A DNA stretch of 64,000 nt, taken from Rachycentron canadum (lineage: Eukaryota > Chordata > Actinopteri > Carangiformes > Rachycentridae). Of this stretch, positions 1-10,321 are shown in pieces; positions within the stretch are counted from its first letter, which is position 1; every line of letters begins with the position of its first letter. The stretch spans positions 1,925,029-1,989,028 of the forward strand of contig CM076660.1 in assembly GCA_038496675.1 (NCBI GenBank). The letters are read 5' to 3'. The position numbers and the translations under genes were made by a program. Under the pieces are notes generated by a model. That model ran no database searches. It was given only the letters and a program-made list of their open reading frames with translations, and had not been told where the DNA came from.

Positions 1-599
1 AGACAAGCAGACACAGAGAATAGGAACATGTTGAATACAGTGCACGTTTTAAGGCAAAATATTCAGCCTGGTACTTTGGTGATCATGGATAAATACACAG
101 AAGTGTCAGAAGGATAATCCCGAAATCAAATTAGGAGTAATTTATGTCTCTTAAAATGGATGAGCTCTCATTTAAGACAAAGTTTTTTTTATTTGATCAT
201 TTCAAGCACTATAAGGGCCTGTGGAGAGGATCAAAAGGTAGCCCCAACTTCTGCAAATCCACTCGCTGAGTACACTCAAGATGCATGCAAATGTATTCGG
301 AGTCAGCGCGAGGGGAATTATCCATTAATTTGATATTAGTAAGCGTTCTCTGTCTCACAGGTGGTGAAAATGGAACCTGAGCATTTGTCTCTAATCACTG
401 CATCAGTTCGACGCAGAACCTAGTGGAAGGCGTAGTCAGACCTAACAGCAGAAGGTGCATTCTGTGATAAAACAGGGTAATTCCACTTCACAATAATCAC
501 AGGGGTCCTATCAAGTCGATAACTGCATTTACAGCAAATGTCTCTCAGCGCGGGCCAGGCAATTTTCTCTCCTGCAATCGCCGGAAACCCATTTTACTC
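1..599. other. Noncoding, no feature recognised
   Basis: I see no exon-like open frame, tandem repeat or transposon end here. The only low-complexity tract is a short T run near 183-190. Confidence 0.5.
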
Positions 600-636
600 G
601 GGGAGAGGGGGATGGGTGGGGGGGGACGGGTGGGTG
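600..636 (+). other. G-quadruplex candidate
   Basis: Six or more runs of at least three G lie within 37 bases on the plus strand, separated by spacers of only 1-3 bases (A, T or C). This is well above the usual four-run G3+N1-7 definition of an intramolecular quadruplex. It sits in otherwise ordinary sequence with no recognisable promoter nearby. The purine bias could also be a decayed simple repeat. Confidence 0.7.
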
Positions 637-1154
637 CTGAAAGTGAAATTTCCCAGGAGGGTTGGGACATATTGTGAAAATCACTCGTATTGGAATGTAT
701 TCAACGGATTGTCACTCAGAGCCGGTGAATTTGGGAACAATATTGTGTTCACTCCCAGGAACAAATGAGCTCCAGAGTTGAAAGGAGGCAGCCATGTCAA
801 CTCTGTGTTAGTTTTTGAAGCAATCTGTTGGAATGAGGCTGGAGATATTATTAGTTTGGAAAGCTGTTGTTTGACCCAGTGTTCAAACTAATGCTTTAAT
901 GAAAAGGGTCACCCCAGAAACACTGACCAATTTGTAAGAAAACAGGATGTCACCACTCCCATTAAATATATTAGTAGTGTAAGTAGTCGTAGTAAGTGTG
1001 TGTCGTCTGTTCTGTTGTGTGATGCTTTGGAAATGACAGTAAAATATTGTATTATTCTGATACTGATTATTATTCTAACCAATTACAGGAATGCACATGC
1101 CATGTTGAATTTATCTGTTGATCTGCATCTTATTTACTATACACCATAAATACT
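637..1154. other. Noncoding, no feature recognised
   Basis: AT-rich sequence with no supported feature. The right part leads into a fragment of the TTAA-type element described next. Confidence 0.45.
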
Positions 1155-1310
1155 TGCAGTGAAAGTATCAAAGGCCTCAGTCCACAGAGAAATGCTCACA
1201 GCCTGTATTCAGAAAACTGAGCCTTAAAGCAAGCCATTATGATTCGTGTAGCTTTGTGATGTCACAACAAAGCAGTCACCGCACTCTGCCACGCCCAAGC
1301 CTTGCGTGTC
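1155..1310 (-). mobile_element. TTAA-type small transposon (MITE), internal fragment
   Basis: This matches, in reverse orientation, the right half of the near-complete copy at 61467-61930. Shared landmarks are TCAGTCCACAGAGAAATG, then GTATTCAGAAA with CTGAGCCTTAAA, then TTTGTGATGTCACAACAA, in the same order and spacing. Neither terminal inverted repeat is present here, so it is a truncated or decayed copy. It has no coding capacity. Related fragments lie at 37447-37600, 52605-52690, 52715-52975 and 62205-62303. Confidence 0.75.
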
Positions 1311-1449
1311 CAATAATCCGCCTCCTCCTTAAGAGGTTTTGCAGCCTTACAGCATCATGCTGTGTTTCTCAGACAGGACAGTTGTTATTCACTCGACCAC
1401 ATGAGTTCACTTGTCAGGAAGGTGTTGAAGCAATGACCGATGCTGTGTC

Positions 1450-1451
<2 letters not shown>

Positions 1452-1487
<36 letters not shown>

Positions 1488-1490
1488 AAA
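1452..1490. repeat. (GA)n microsatellite with A tail
   Basis: An uninterrupted GA dinucleotide array of about 16 units (1452-1483) runs directly into a short A tract and then A-rich sequence. It is probably length-polymorphic. Confidence 0.95.
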
Positions 1491-2764
1491 ACACAAAAAA
1501 CAAAAAGAAGAGCAGCGGTCTGGATCAGACTGACACCAGCGAGGACGAGGTCCCACTAATTGGGTCACACGTTCAGTGCTGTCGTCAGGAGTCACTTCCC
1601 ACTGGAGACCCCAACCAAACTGTGGATATGCAGAATTTTTCTCTCAGCACATCTTTTGATGTGACAAATCACTACTTTGACAGGCAGGGTAATTTAAATG
1701 ATAAGCATTTCTCTCCAGCAAAATTAATTTTGATATGTATCTGGCAGGCGTAGCCGCGCTATCGCAGCTAGACAGCTGGCCTCAAGCCCAGGTAGAGCAC
1801 TCATTATTTTCCAATTAAACTTAACGGTATCTGTCCAATTCATATACTATAAGTTGTACTGGCAGGCGCACAGGACCCGAGTTCTTTGACTAAGTTTGTG
1901 TGCGGGTTCTCAAACTTTGAAAAAATGCTGTTACTGTAATGGTTTTTTCGAATCCAGCAGATTGGCACTTACTGTATTCTGACCCCGAGTTTGGGCTTAG
2001 TGGAGAGAACTGTGTGGCAGAGATTTTTACAGTCAGGGCGTCAACCAGCAGCTGGAAGGCTCAACTTGCAGATATGGATTTCGTTGCAGCAGCTTTTTTG
2101 TCGCATGTCCGTGATGTTCACTTCAGACCTGTTGTGATTTAAGTCTGATGCAGCAGCAGCTTCTCCACAGAGTTCTGGACTTGACTTTTTTGCCTCCAGT
2201 GAAACAAATGTTGTTTTGAATAAAATCATTGTTCCCCAGATGACCATCAGGTGCAGATGAGTTGATAATTCTGGTGTCGGCAGAAATAGAGCTGTAGTCT
2301 TTTGGTAGTTATTGTGGTTCTTTTCGAAATCATAAATCATAACTAAAAGGAGATTCTAGATTTAAATCCCATGAAAAGACCAAACCTGACAATGTGTTTG
2401 ACTTCATTTCAACTGCTCTTTTCCACCTGTAGTACTCAGCCCTGAGCCCACTGGTTTGTAGTGAGGACGTTCATCTTTAAAAACAGGCTTCAAATATTTG
2501 CTTTCCTTTTTAAAAATCTCAAAAAAAAAGGAAGTATGTCATTTGTTGAGGACTATTTTCTGTGGCATGTTTGTTGTTTACAGCAGGAGTTAGTGGGGAA
2601 TTCAATATATGTGCAACCGATGTGTTTTTAATAGTTGCTGGACAACAATGGAGCTCTATAGCATAAAGTAATAAACTACAGTATATTAGGCTTTGGACAC
2701 TATGTCAATACATAGGCCATTTTTTTTCTTTAATTTGTTAGTTTGTTGTATAAGTTCCCCTTTT
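1491..2764. other. Noncoding, nothing firm
   Basis: No transposon or exon signature was found. The stretch 1740-1900 is compositionally even and has homeodomain-type AATTAA cores, so it could be conserved noncoding DNA, but alignment would be needed to say so. Confidence 0.4.
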
Positions 2765-3330
2765 TGGCACCTCCGCCGGTGCACAGAGTCAGCTCCAAGG
2801 TCGACGGTGGGGGGCATCTCCACCCCCTGCAGCTGCCCTTACTGGGGTGTCCAGCTCCCTCTTCCTTCGCCGCAACCAGAATCAGGACTTTCCAGCCTCC
2901 TCCGGTCTTTGATGACCCCCTGCAACTTTCCCCCGGTCAAACCCGCTGCGTGCAAAAGTTGCGCTGCAGATTTGCCCACAAAGTCTCCGCATCCAACTTC
3001 TGCTGGGTGAATCGATGCCGGCTTTACACTCTACTGCCAGGTCGAAAGACTTGAGCTGCTTGAACTCGCGTCCCACTTGCATCCCCTCCTCCCTGGGAGT
3101 TGCATGCTCGATAATGAGGACTGTCTTGGCAGCTGTGGACCAGATCATAACATCTGGCCTGAGAGCTGTTTGTGTGATGTCAAGAGGGAAGATTATCCGC
3201 TTGCCCAAGTCAACCCACAGCTCGCACACCTTTCCGGGAGTGAGCAGAGATGTCTCTCCTGCTGCTGGCTTCTGTCGGCTCTCTCATGGCTTGTCATGGG
3301 AAATGAGTGCTTGATGCCGACCTGTGGAGT
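2765..3330 (-). mobile_element. Retroelement ORF relic (C-terminal endonuclease-like region)
   Basis: The minus strand encodes, in at least three frames, the C-terminal region of a polyprotein I recognise from fish retroelement-type ORFs. The segment from about 3229 to 3010 has the block WVDLGKRIIFP, then LRPDVMIWS and a following TVLIIE. This PD...(hydrophobic)E arrangement fits a PD-(D/E)XK-like nuclease core. A frame change near 3000 leads into PAEVGCGDFVGKSAAQLLHA and then a stop near 2840. The part upstream of 3229 is in yet another frame. Frameshifts and the stop show that it is dead. Which non-LTR clade it belongs to is uncertain. No reverse transcriptase domain remains. Confidence 0.65.
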
Positions 3331-3444
3331 TGTTTGCCAGCACACTACACTTCTCCAAATGCTTGTTAATAACAAAAAATATAAAATATCAAACCAGATG
3401 TGGATGAGGTCTCAGGGTGTATTACTATTTTGACTTCTTTTGAC

Positions 3445-3570
3445 TTTATTTATTATTATTATTAATATTTTTGGGCCATTTTATGCCTGTATTTGACAGT
3501 GGAGGGTTGACATGCAGCGAATGGGCCGTCTGGTCAGGAGTTGAACCGGTGACTCAGCTCAGGGCTCAGT
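3445..3570 (-). mobile_element. tRNA-derived SINE fragment
   Basis: Read on the minus strand, 3537-3547 gives the Pol III B-box GGTTCAACTCC. It is followed by a tRNA-unrelated body ending in a CACTGTCAAATACAGGCAT-like tail, the degenerate counterpart of the tail CTGTCCAATAAAAG seen at 23895-23910. The A-box side is degenerate. The same family occurs at 23339-23446/23879-23935 and 38699-38862. Confidence 0.65.
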
Positions 3571-3621
3571 TTTCCGCATCTACATAAAAATGTGAAAAGT
3601 GACAGATGTGTTTTAAACGCT

Positions 3622-3792
3622 TCCACCCACCATCCAAAGACATGCAGGTTAACAGGCCATTTGAAATTATCCATAGGTGTGAATCGTTGTCAGCCCTGTG
3701 ATAGTCTGGCAACCTGTACAACCCAGTCTGCTGCCCAATGTCCACAACCCTAAAAAGGTCGATTCTACAGCTAAGGTGGACGGATATTTACA
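3622..3792 (+). mobile_element. V-SINE-like core and 3' tail
   Basis: It contains CCATCCAAAGACATGCAGG, then a CCATAGGTGTGAATCGTTG block, then CAGCCCTGTGATAGTCTGGC and a tail ending CCCTAAAAAGG...GGACGGAT. This order is the conserved central segment and LINE-like tail typical of vertebrate V-SINE/LINE-tail repeats. The tRNA head is absent. It lies just beyond an opposite-strand SINE fragment. A second, more decayed copy is at 7046-7200. Confidence 0.75.
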
Positions 3793-4312
3793 AATTGTTA
3801 CAAGACTCGTGCCAAACCATCTCAGGAGAACTTTTTGTGCCTTCATTTGACAGCGCCCCCTATGTTTTAACTTTACGATTGCTTATTTTCTGAGAAATGT
3901 TCTGATCAAAGAGTCTGATTATATCCGCCGGTTGGGTGTTTGTCATGATGCTTAACACAGTTTTCCCTTGCTTCCTTTACACATATTAACATTTCTGCAA
4001 ATACAAGAGTCATTGTCATGGATAAAACATAAGTGGATCCATACAGGAGATGTCACTGACATATGTAATGTATTGGTACTGTGTCACTGTTAGGATTGTG
4101 ATTCTCAAGTTAGCGCTGATGTCCATGAAATTATGTTGTGTGAATGTACTGACAAACACAAAAGAATGCTGAGTTCACAAAGGTAGCCATTGTCCAATGG
4201 GGAAAGGGTTTTTTTCACATACACACTGTGAAAGTACTTTAAGATATAACACGAGGAAAACATCCTCCATGAAATTCTTATATAAAGACTTTACATTACT
4301 GTTCTTTACATG
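3793..4312. other. Noncoding, no feature recognised
   Basis: No repeats, hairpins or exon-like frames are supported here. Confidence 0.45.
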
Positions 4313-4460
4313 GGGGTGGCTGAGGCTCATGAGGTAGAGCTGGTCAGTGGGGGGGGGGCACATGATGAGGGGTCCTTGGGCAAGAACTTAACTCCAAATT
4401 ATCCCAGGTGGATCATGGGTGTAGGGGGCTTCGAGTGGTTGCTCTATAGTTGCAGCATAC
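4313..4460 (+). mobile_element. Decayed tRNA-derived SINE
   Basis: The head GTGGCTGAGGCTCATGAGGT followed by AGAGC resembles a tRNA-like A-box region. The body contains TCCTTGGGCAAGA, AACTCCAAATTATCCC and a GGATCATGGGTGTAGGG stretch, the landmarks of a common teleost tRNA-SINE. The B-box region has been lost and a run of ten G occupies part of that interval (about 4351-4360). No TSD is obvious. Confidence 0.6.
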
Positions 4461-5334
4461 ACCTTATAATAACTGTAATTATCATGTCGTGTTTTTCCTC
4501 AGCTGGCAATTTTTATTACGAGCCACATTGTTAGGTATTATATTCCTACATGCTCAAGTATTATGTTTGTTTTACTTTGTATGGGTTGTTCCATAGGTCT
4601 GAGTGCATCCAGATATTGGCTATAAATCTGCTGTGTGTTACTATCAGCTAGCAGGGACGTCTTTGTCCTCATGTTGTTCAGGGGAATAACTGCTGACCCT
4701 CTGCTTATGTAAGTGGACTTTCTAATTATATTGTGCAATATGTATTTTGTACTCTTCCACTGCAATGCTTGGGTATTTATTACTGATGGTGCACATTTGA
4801 TTTCCACCACAACACACAAGTAGAATCATAAATGTATAGGTGCATATGTGGGCAAGTGTGCATTATCGTATATCCCAACATTACATGCACACGTGCACCG
4901 CATGAGTTAATCTTCCAAGGCCTTTCAGTCTGGACCTGGGGATGTAACTCAGTGCTATGGTCATTTCAAGAATATGATGGGAGAAGTGATTGAATTCACT
5001 CAGTGGAAGTAGAATAAAACCGCAATACACTGCATCTACTAAATAAATCAGAGACGTAAATCCAGCCAGCACAGCAGCTCATGCACATGGGAAGACAGAT
5101 GTCTGTCACGAGGTTAATTTCTATGGAGGAACTTTTATTTATTCATTTATGTGTGTGCATGTCTTTCTGTTTGAGGGCAAAGACTTTTCAAAATTTTTGT
5201 CGGAATTAGTTTTAGATTATTATGAATTTTTGTAAGTTATCATTAGGTTATTTGTGATGGTTAAGGTTAGGCCACAGTGCTATGGAGTACAGTGTGTGAA
5301 TGACGGGCCCCCATGAATGTAGTCGGACAAGAAG
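4461..5334. other. Noncoding, no feature recognised
   Basis: No supported repeats or exon-like frames. There are scattered CATGCA-type words near 4880-4900 only. Confidence 0.45.
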
Positions 5335-5362
5335 GTGTGTGTGTGTGTGTGTGTGTGTGTGT
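5335..5362. repeat. (GT)n microsatellite
   Basis: A perfect GT array of about 14 units. It has no detectable relation to neighbouring features. Confidence 0.95.
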
Positions 5363-5699
5363 CTTTAGGACCGAAGTCGACTATCTATCCTCTGCAGACA
5401 CATGATAAAAGGCAACTCCATCATTTTTTCATTGATCTCCATCTTTTAACAAACAGATCTGACTCAGACTGTGTTGCAGTGACGAGATGAAGCAAAAAAG
5501 CAAAGCGCCTGCGTCCTCATCCCCCGTAGCTGCTGGTATCATTGTAATTAAATTAAATACCTTTTTTGTGTTTCTGTTCAGCCCGACTACACGGTGGAGG
5601 TTGAATGATTCAGTTTTTTAATTCACATACATACTGACACAGTATACAAGCTCTGCTTCGATGTGCAGGTATTGAGAACATATACGCCCAAATTCTACC

Positions 5700-6260
5700 T
5701 GCTTTCATGTTATTTATGCAGAGATTTTATATTAAACCACCCAGGGCCGAGAGCCTACTATATATCATTGTTCAGCTGCTGTCATTTGATGCTGCTTTCT
5801 ATTCTCCGGGTAATATTGTAATGACTGTAGCTGTGGTGGTCCGGAGTAATAATGTCATTTATTTGAATTATGATGAGAAAGAAGATTAGGTGCTGCTTGC
5901 TGTCAGGTGATGGTGACAGCCTGTCATGTGTATTTCATCTGTTAGTTTACACTGTTTGATTGAGAGTATTCACTTTGAATGCGACGCGCTGAACAACAAG
6001 GCACAGTTTACGAGTGTTTTCCCGAGAGCGCAGGTGTAACTTTGATTTGGTTCGTTCGGAAAATGGAAAAAGTGGAAATCAAAGCGCCCGTCACCACCCA
6101 GACTAAATGATTACTTTGAAGCCACAGATTCAAAGCCTGTACTATTAACGGCCTCTTCTGTCACAGCCTGAAGATTAGACGTATTCATCAGGGCAAAAAC
6201 AATTGGTCTTTCATTAATTACCCCGATGGTCTAATTCATTAAGCTCTGGGCTTTGTAGAA
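5700..6260. promoter_or_regulatory. Candidate conserved noncoding regulatory block
   Basis: This repeat-free block is dense in developmental factor cores. GCTGTCA and TGACAGC form an inverted pair at 5899-5905 and 5914-5920, followed by CTGTCA at 5921-5926, giving three TALE-type (MEIS/TGIF) TGTCA sites in 28 bases. Further on are CAATTGG and CATTAATTA near 6200-6217 and AATTCATTAAG near 6233. There is no tandem repeat or transposon signature. Conservation cannot be measured from one sequence, so this is only a candidate. Confidence 0.3.
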
Positions 6261-6409
6261 CATCTGCTGATGGATTTGGGGTCCCTATCTGAAGGGGATG
6301 AGATTTACAATTGCAGCATAACCATTCATTCTGTCACACTGACATTGAAGTGGCTGTGTTTATAGATTGGATGTCCATGAAAGTGCTTTTGTTTCTTGTA
6401 TCCAATCTG

Positions 6410-6441
6410 TTTTTTTTTGTTTTTTTTTTGTTTTTTTTTTT
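6410..6441. repeat. T-rich tract
   Basis: T runs of 8-12 are broken by single G residues. It may be a remnant retroposon tail read on the minus strand, but no attached body is recognised. Confidence 0.85.
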
Positions 6442-6643
6442 GCTTTATATTGCATTTATTGCAGGATTATGGACCCAGAGATGTAGCAGGAGACTGCCCT
6501 CGTCAGGAACCGGGGGGGACCAACAAGAGGAACAAAGGAATGGGAGAAATTTGAAGGAAAAAAAATGTTATATATTGCAAACCCAAGGAATAGACCTTGA
6601 ATTGAATGGTTTGATTGGAGATTGTCAGGCATGCACAGCTGAA

Positions 6644-6672
6644 GTGGTGGTGGTGGTGGGGGGGGGGGGGGG
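6644..6672. repeat. (GGT)n plus G15 run
   Basis: About five GGT units grade into a 15-base G homopolymer (6658-6672). Long G runs are unstable and could form quadruplexes. Confidence 0.9.
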
Positions 6673-7045
6673 TCCTAAAAAAACCCAAAAATCATGGCGC
6701 TGATAAGACAGCTGATGATATCAGAGAGGGAGAGAGAGCACTTAAAGTTCACAGCTTGATTGGCTAAAGGTCAGCAGGTAAGGCTGTGTTTGGATGGAGA
6801 TTGTCTTCCAGATGAACTCACTCTAAGCCCCATGTCTGTGACTGGAGCCACAGGTTTCTGAAAGATGAAACCTGGAATTTGAGTTTATCACAATTTTTAT
6901 CAAAACCCGGGGCAAAAGAAAATCTGTGCTCAGAGGTAAAGAATCAGATCGGAGCTCAGGTAGGACAGGAAAGCTTCACGATAGGTTGCAACACTGGTTG
7001 AGCCGTCAAGCAGGCATCAAAACAAACGTCTCATTTGAAGCCTTA
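6673..7045. other. Noncoding, short GA patch
   Basis: A small imperfect GA patch occurs near 6723-6739. Nothing else is supported. Confidence 0.45.
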
Positions 7046-7200
7046 AAGACTCTAAACTATCCATAGGTGTGAATGGTTGTTGTTTATTTTTGAATGTTGT
7101 ATGTCAGCCCTATTCTGGCAACATGTCCATAGTGACCCTGCCTGTTGCTGCAGCCGCAACCCTAAAAAGATTAGCACAATAGCTAATGGACGGATGGATC
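7046..7200 (+). mobile_element. V-SINE-like core and tail, decayed
   Basis: CTCTAAACTATCCATAGGTG, then GTGAATGGTTGT, then GTCAGCCCTATTCTGGCAAC and a terminal ACCCTAAAAAGA...GGACGGATGGAT appear in the same order as in the copy at 3622-3792. It is slightly expanded internally by a TTGTTTATTTTTGAATG-like stretch and carries no tRNA head. Confidence 0.7.
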
Positions 7201-7254
7201 TGTTGAGGAGAATATTTTAATTTTTGTAGTTTTATAGATGAGGTTTTCCTAGTC

Positions 7255-7280
7255 TTTTTTTTTTTTTTTTTTTTTTTTTT
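7255..7280. repeat. Poly-T tract (26 bases)
   Basis: A homopolymer T run about 55 bases downstream of the V-SINE-like tail. A minus-strand poly-A tail is possible, but no attached element is visible. Confidence 0.95.
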
Positions 7281-9779
7281 GTTAACAGGCTCTTAGTTTC
7301 CTTGAAAGCATCTTCTGGCCATGAAAGGAGCTGCAAGAAGAGGATGATCTGAGTTAGTGTTTGGTTGGAATTAAGACCTTCGTGGTTGCATCAATCTTGC
7401 ATCAATTTCATAATTGTTATTTGGAAAGATCCAAGATCAGTCCATCAAATTTCCAAGGACCTACGCCGGATCCCCTGCAGTGCAGACCAGCAGAAATCCA
7501 GAGAAAAGTGCCAGTTTCTTGGCTGTTGCTCAGTTCCCTAAAATCTTGTGCTTCTCGTCAGCAACTTAATTTAATCACAAAATGGGCCCGCAGTCTGAAA
7601 ACTAAATCTAAAAGGTCAAATGAAAGTACATTTTTTTATAAATGAGGCCCCAGAGCAGCAGCGGCCATCTGGCTACCAAAACAGTCCACAGGCCATTGTC
7701 TGGACGAGAACCATGACTCAGCAGGAAGGAGGTGAGCAGAGGTCATTCGAGCTCCAGGCAAGGTCACCTGCAGGACCGGACAGGACAGGCACGCACAAAC
7801 AGGTGGCTAAATGCTCCCCTGAAGCTTCTGTCGATCCATCTGTGGATTATTCTTATCATTTCCAAAAAGGTGGTGATATTGATTTTTCTGGGGTTCGGCT
7901 GATGCCTATCTCAGTATGCAGCACATCACCTGTCTGTCAGTGTCAGACTGCCGAACCCGCCACTGTCGAGGAAAATCCTTCACCAACTCAGAAATAAAAC
8001 CTTCTACGCTTACCATTTAATCTGATGTACCTTTGTTTTTAAATGGGCAAAGCTTTGCTTTCGCAGAGCACTTTAAAGGAGGCTCTCTTGTTCCTTTAAA
8101 TGCCAATTTGGATCAATTATCAGCTGCCATAGAGCAGTTTGGTCGGTCAGTTACGAAATCAACCCAGAGATGAGACCCAATATTCAGAGCCTGTAATGCA
8201 GATTTAGGTGCAGAATGTTTCTATGATGGAGAAATGCATCTGCCAAATAGATAAAAAGCAAAAAGCAAGTCGGAACAACCTGCATTTACTCTAAAGCTCA
8301 GTATTTAAGGTGTATCCTTTCAGATCAGTGGTCTCACCATGGAAGAGAAGTCACTTTTGCACGGAGCATTGGCGCAGACCTTTGACATGCAAATTAACAG
8401 CTTTGCATAACCACTTAACCGTGATTACCTTGAAGGGAACACAGTAAACCAGAGTCCAGAATTAAAGCTGTCATACTGGCAGCGTTGGACCATCCACTCA
8501 AGAAGCCAAGACAGTTTCTCTTTCAATAATTCATTATAGCAACAAACAAAACTGGCTGCAGCCACCAACAGTCAGTGCAACCCACAAGTGGTTACTGTAT
8601 CATCAAATGCCAGTTTTGAAAGGTTGGTGAAAAAACTGAGCTGCCAGAGGTAAATGACAACATAGTAATCTGCAAGCCAGACTTGATGCAATACACAGTA
8701 CCTGTCTGAAAGTGTAGTGGATGCTGGGTTTGTCCTAAGGCCCATTCATTTTGTCATGCTCCCTGAAGTCCCTGAAGATGTGGATGGTCCTGTTTGCCCA
8801 GACACTGTTTTCCATTTCTCATCCTTAAAAATGTTTGCAAATATAATTTCCTGGCAAAGTTGATCAACAGCCACAGTTTGAGCTCAAAGAAACAAACTGA
8901 GCGTGAAAACAGCATTAGATACTTCAGAGTTAATACATTTTTCCATTAAGCACTTGCAAAATTTTGTCTACCCCCTGTACTGTACAGTTTTTATAGACTC
9001 AATTACATTGGCAGCAGGCATCACAGAAGACTCTTTGTACCCAGACCTCTCCGTATTCCACCTCCAACTGCTGAATTTCTTCTTATAAATTATTTTTTTC
9101 AAAGTCCTATGGTGGTCTGCATCTCCTTCTGCTGCTTCCTGCATGTTGCCGACATTTCCTCCTGCTCCGGGCTTTGTGCTTGCTTGTGCTCTGATCAAAA
9201 GATGCTTTATTTTTCTCGACAACTGTGCAATGGACAGAACTGTAGTGGGAGTCCAGAGGCCTCCCATGAATTACCCACAGAGTCCCACAAGGGAAAGTAG
9301 TTAGAGTCATGTGTTATCACTTGACAACCCACTTCAAAAAATATGAACAGAGTGAAATCACATCCAAAGAGGCAACAGACTTAAAAAGTAAAATGTGGAA
9401 AAATCCATGTCTGAAAATGATGGCAACCCAGTTACTAAAGAATAACTAGACCAGGCCCTTGTCTGAATAAAAAGAGAGAGCCATAACTCCACTTTCACTG
9501 GTTACAAGAAAATAAATATTCTCCACATCATTGAACAAGAGGGCAGGTCCTCAATTGTACATTGAGACTTAAAGGTTGAACGAATGCATGAAAAAAACCC
9601 TGAAAAAGTAAAGTGACTTTGCCCAAAAAATATGTTTTAAAACAATTCAGCAGGTTATATTTCTACTATGTGTAGTAGAAAGTTTACATTTGAATCGGGG
9701 CAACAACTTGACTTGACTGTTTCCCACGCAGCGTTTATGAAGTCACGTTCAGGATTGTGTCATAATTACTGTATGCAAT
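7281..9779. other. Long noncoding stretch without repeats
   Basis: About 2.5 kb with no recognisable transposon. It includes a 12-bp perfect palindrome GCAAAGCTTTGC at 8047-8058, followed by CTTTAAAGG at 8072-8080. No exon is supported. Its lack of repeats makes it a reasonable target for conservation analysis. Confidence 0.4.
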
Positions 9780-9819
9780 TGTATGTTATCACCACAGACT
9801 TGTTTTTATGAGGTAACGG

Positions 9820-9832
9820 TGACCTTTGACCT
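9820..9832 (-). promoter_or_regulatory. DR1 nuclear-receptor motif
   Basis: The minus strand reads AGGTCAAAGGTCA, an exact consensus DR1. Function is inferred from the motif alone. Confidence 0.5.
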
Positions 9833-9963
9833 TTTGACTTGACCAACAAAATCCAATCAATTCTTCCTTGAGTCCAAGTGGAAATTTGTGCCAAATTTGA
9901 AGAGAGTCCCTCGAGGTGTTAATGAGAGATCGCACTGACAAGGCCGGAACCGTGTTTACGTGG

Positions 9964-9982
9964 TGACCTTGACCTTTGACCC
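9964..9982 (-). promoter_or_regulatory. DR1 with an extra half-site
   Basis: The minus strand reads GGGTCAAAGGTCAAGGTCA: a consensus DR1 overlapping a TCAAGGTCA extended half-site of the SF-1/ERR type. Three half-sites occupy 19 bases. Confidence 0.5.
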
Positions 9983-10269
9983 CCAACACCTTATCATGTG
10001 AAATGTGTTGTATTTATAAGCACTTTTCCTCAATATCTCTGGGGTCCGGCTTGGAGTCGCATCCTATAAACAGTCCTGCCAGACAGCCAAGACTTAAGGC
10101 TGCTGTCTGGTTTAGTGGAGAGATGTATTTGGTGCAGCAGTAAAGTATTGAACTGTGTGAAGCTGGTGTCACAGGGAGACGGGAGATGCTAGTTAACCCG
10201 CCATGATGAACTGCCTCAATACCATTTGTCCAGCAGCAGACTGTGAAGCTCCTCTCGAGTTTAGCTCCT

Positions 10270-10321
10270 GGAGGGAGGGAGGGAGGGAGTGAGGGAGGGA
10301 GGAGGAGAAAAAAAAAAAAAA
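10270..10321. repeat. (GGGA)n purine tract with A run
   Basis: About eight GGGA-type units, one interrupted, are followed by GGAGGAG and about 14 A. All bases except a single T are purines on the plus strand, so triplex or quadruplex structure is possible. Confidence 0.9.

Larger units (their letters stand above)
9780..9990. repeat. Interspersed repeat carrying two DR1 motifs
   Basis: The layout of two TGACCTTTGACC motifs, with an intervening GTCCAAGTGGAAATTTGTGC / CCAAATTTGAAGAGAGTCCC body, matches a repeat I recognise from many fish genomes. The first motif (9820-9832, minus AGGTCAAAGGTCA) and the second (9970-9982, minus GGGTCAAAGGTCA) are perfect direct repeats with one-base spacing. The second is extended by an adjacent TGACCT (9964-9969). 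DR1 sites bind RXR heterodimers, HNF4 and COUP-TF. Confidence 0.65.
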
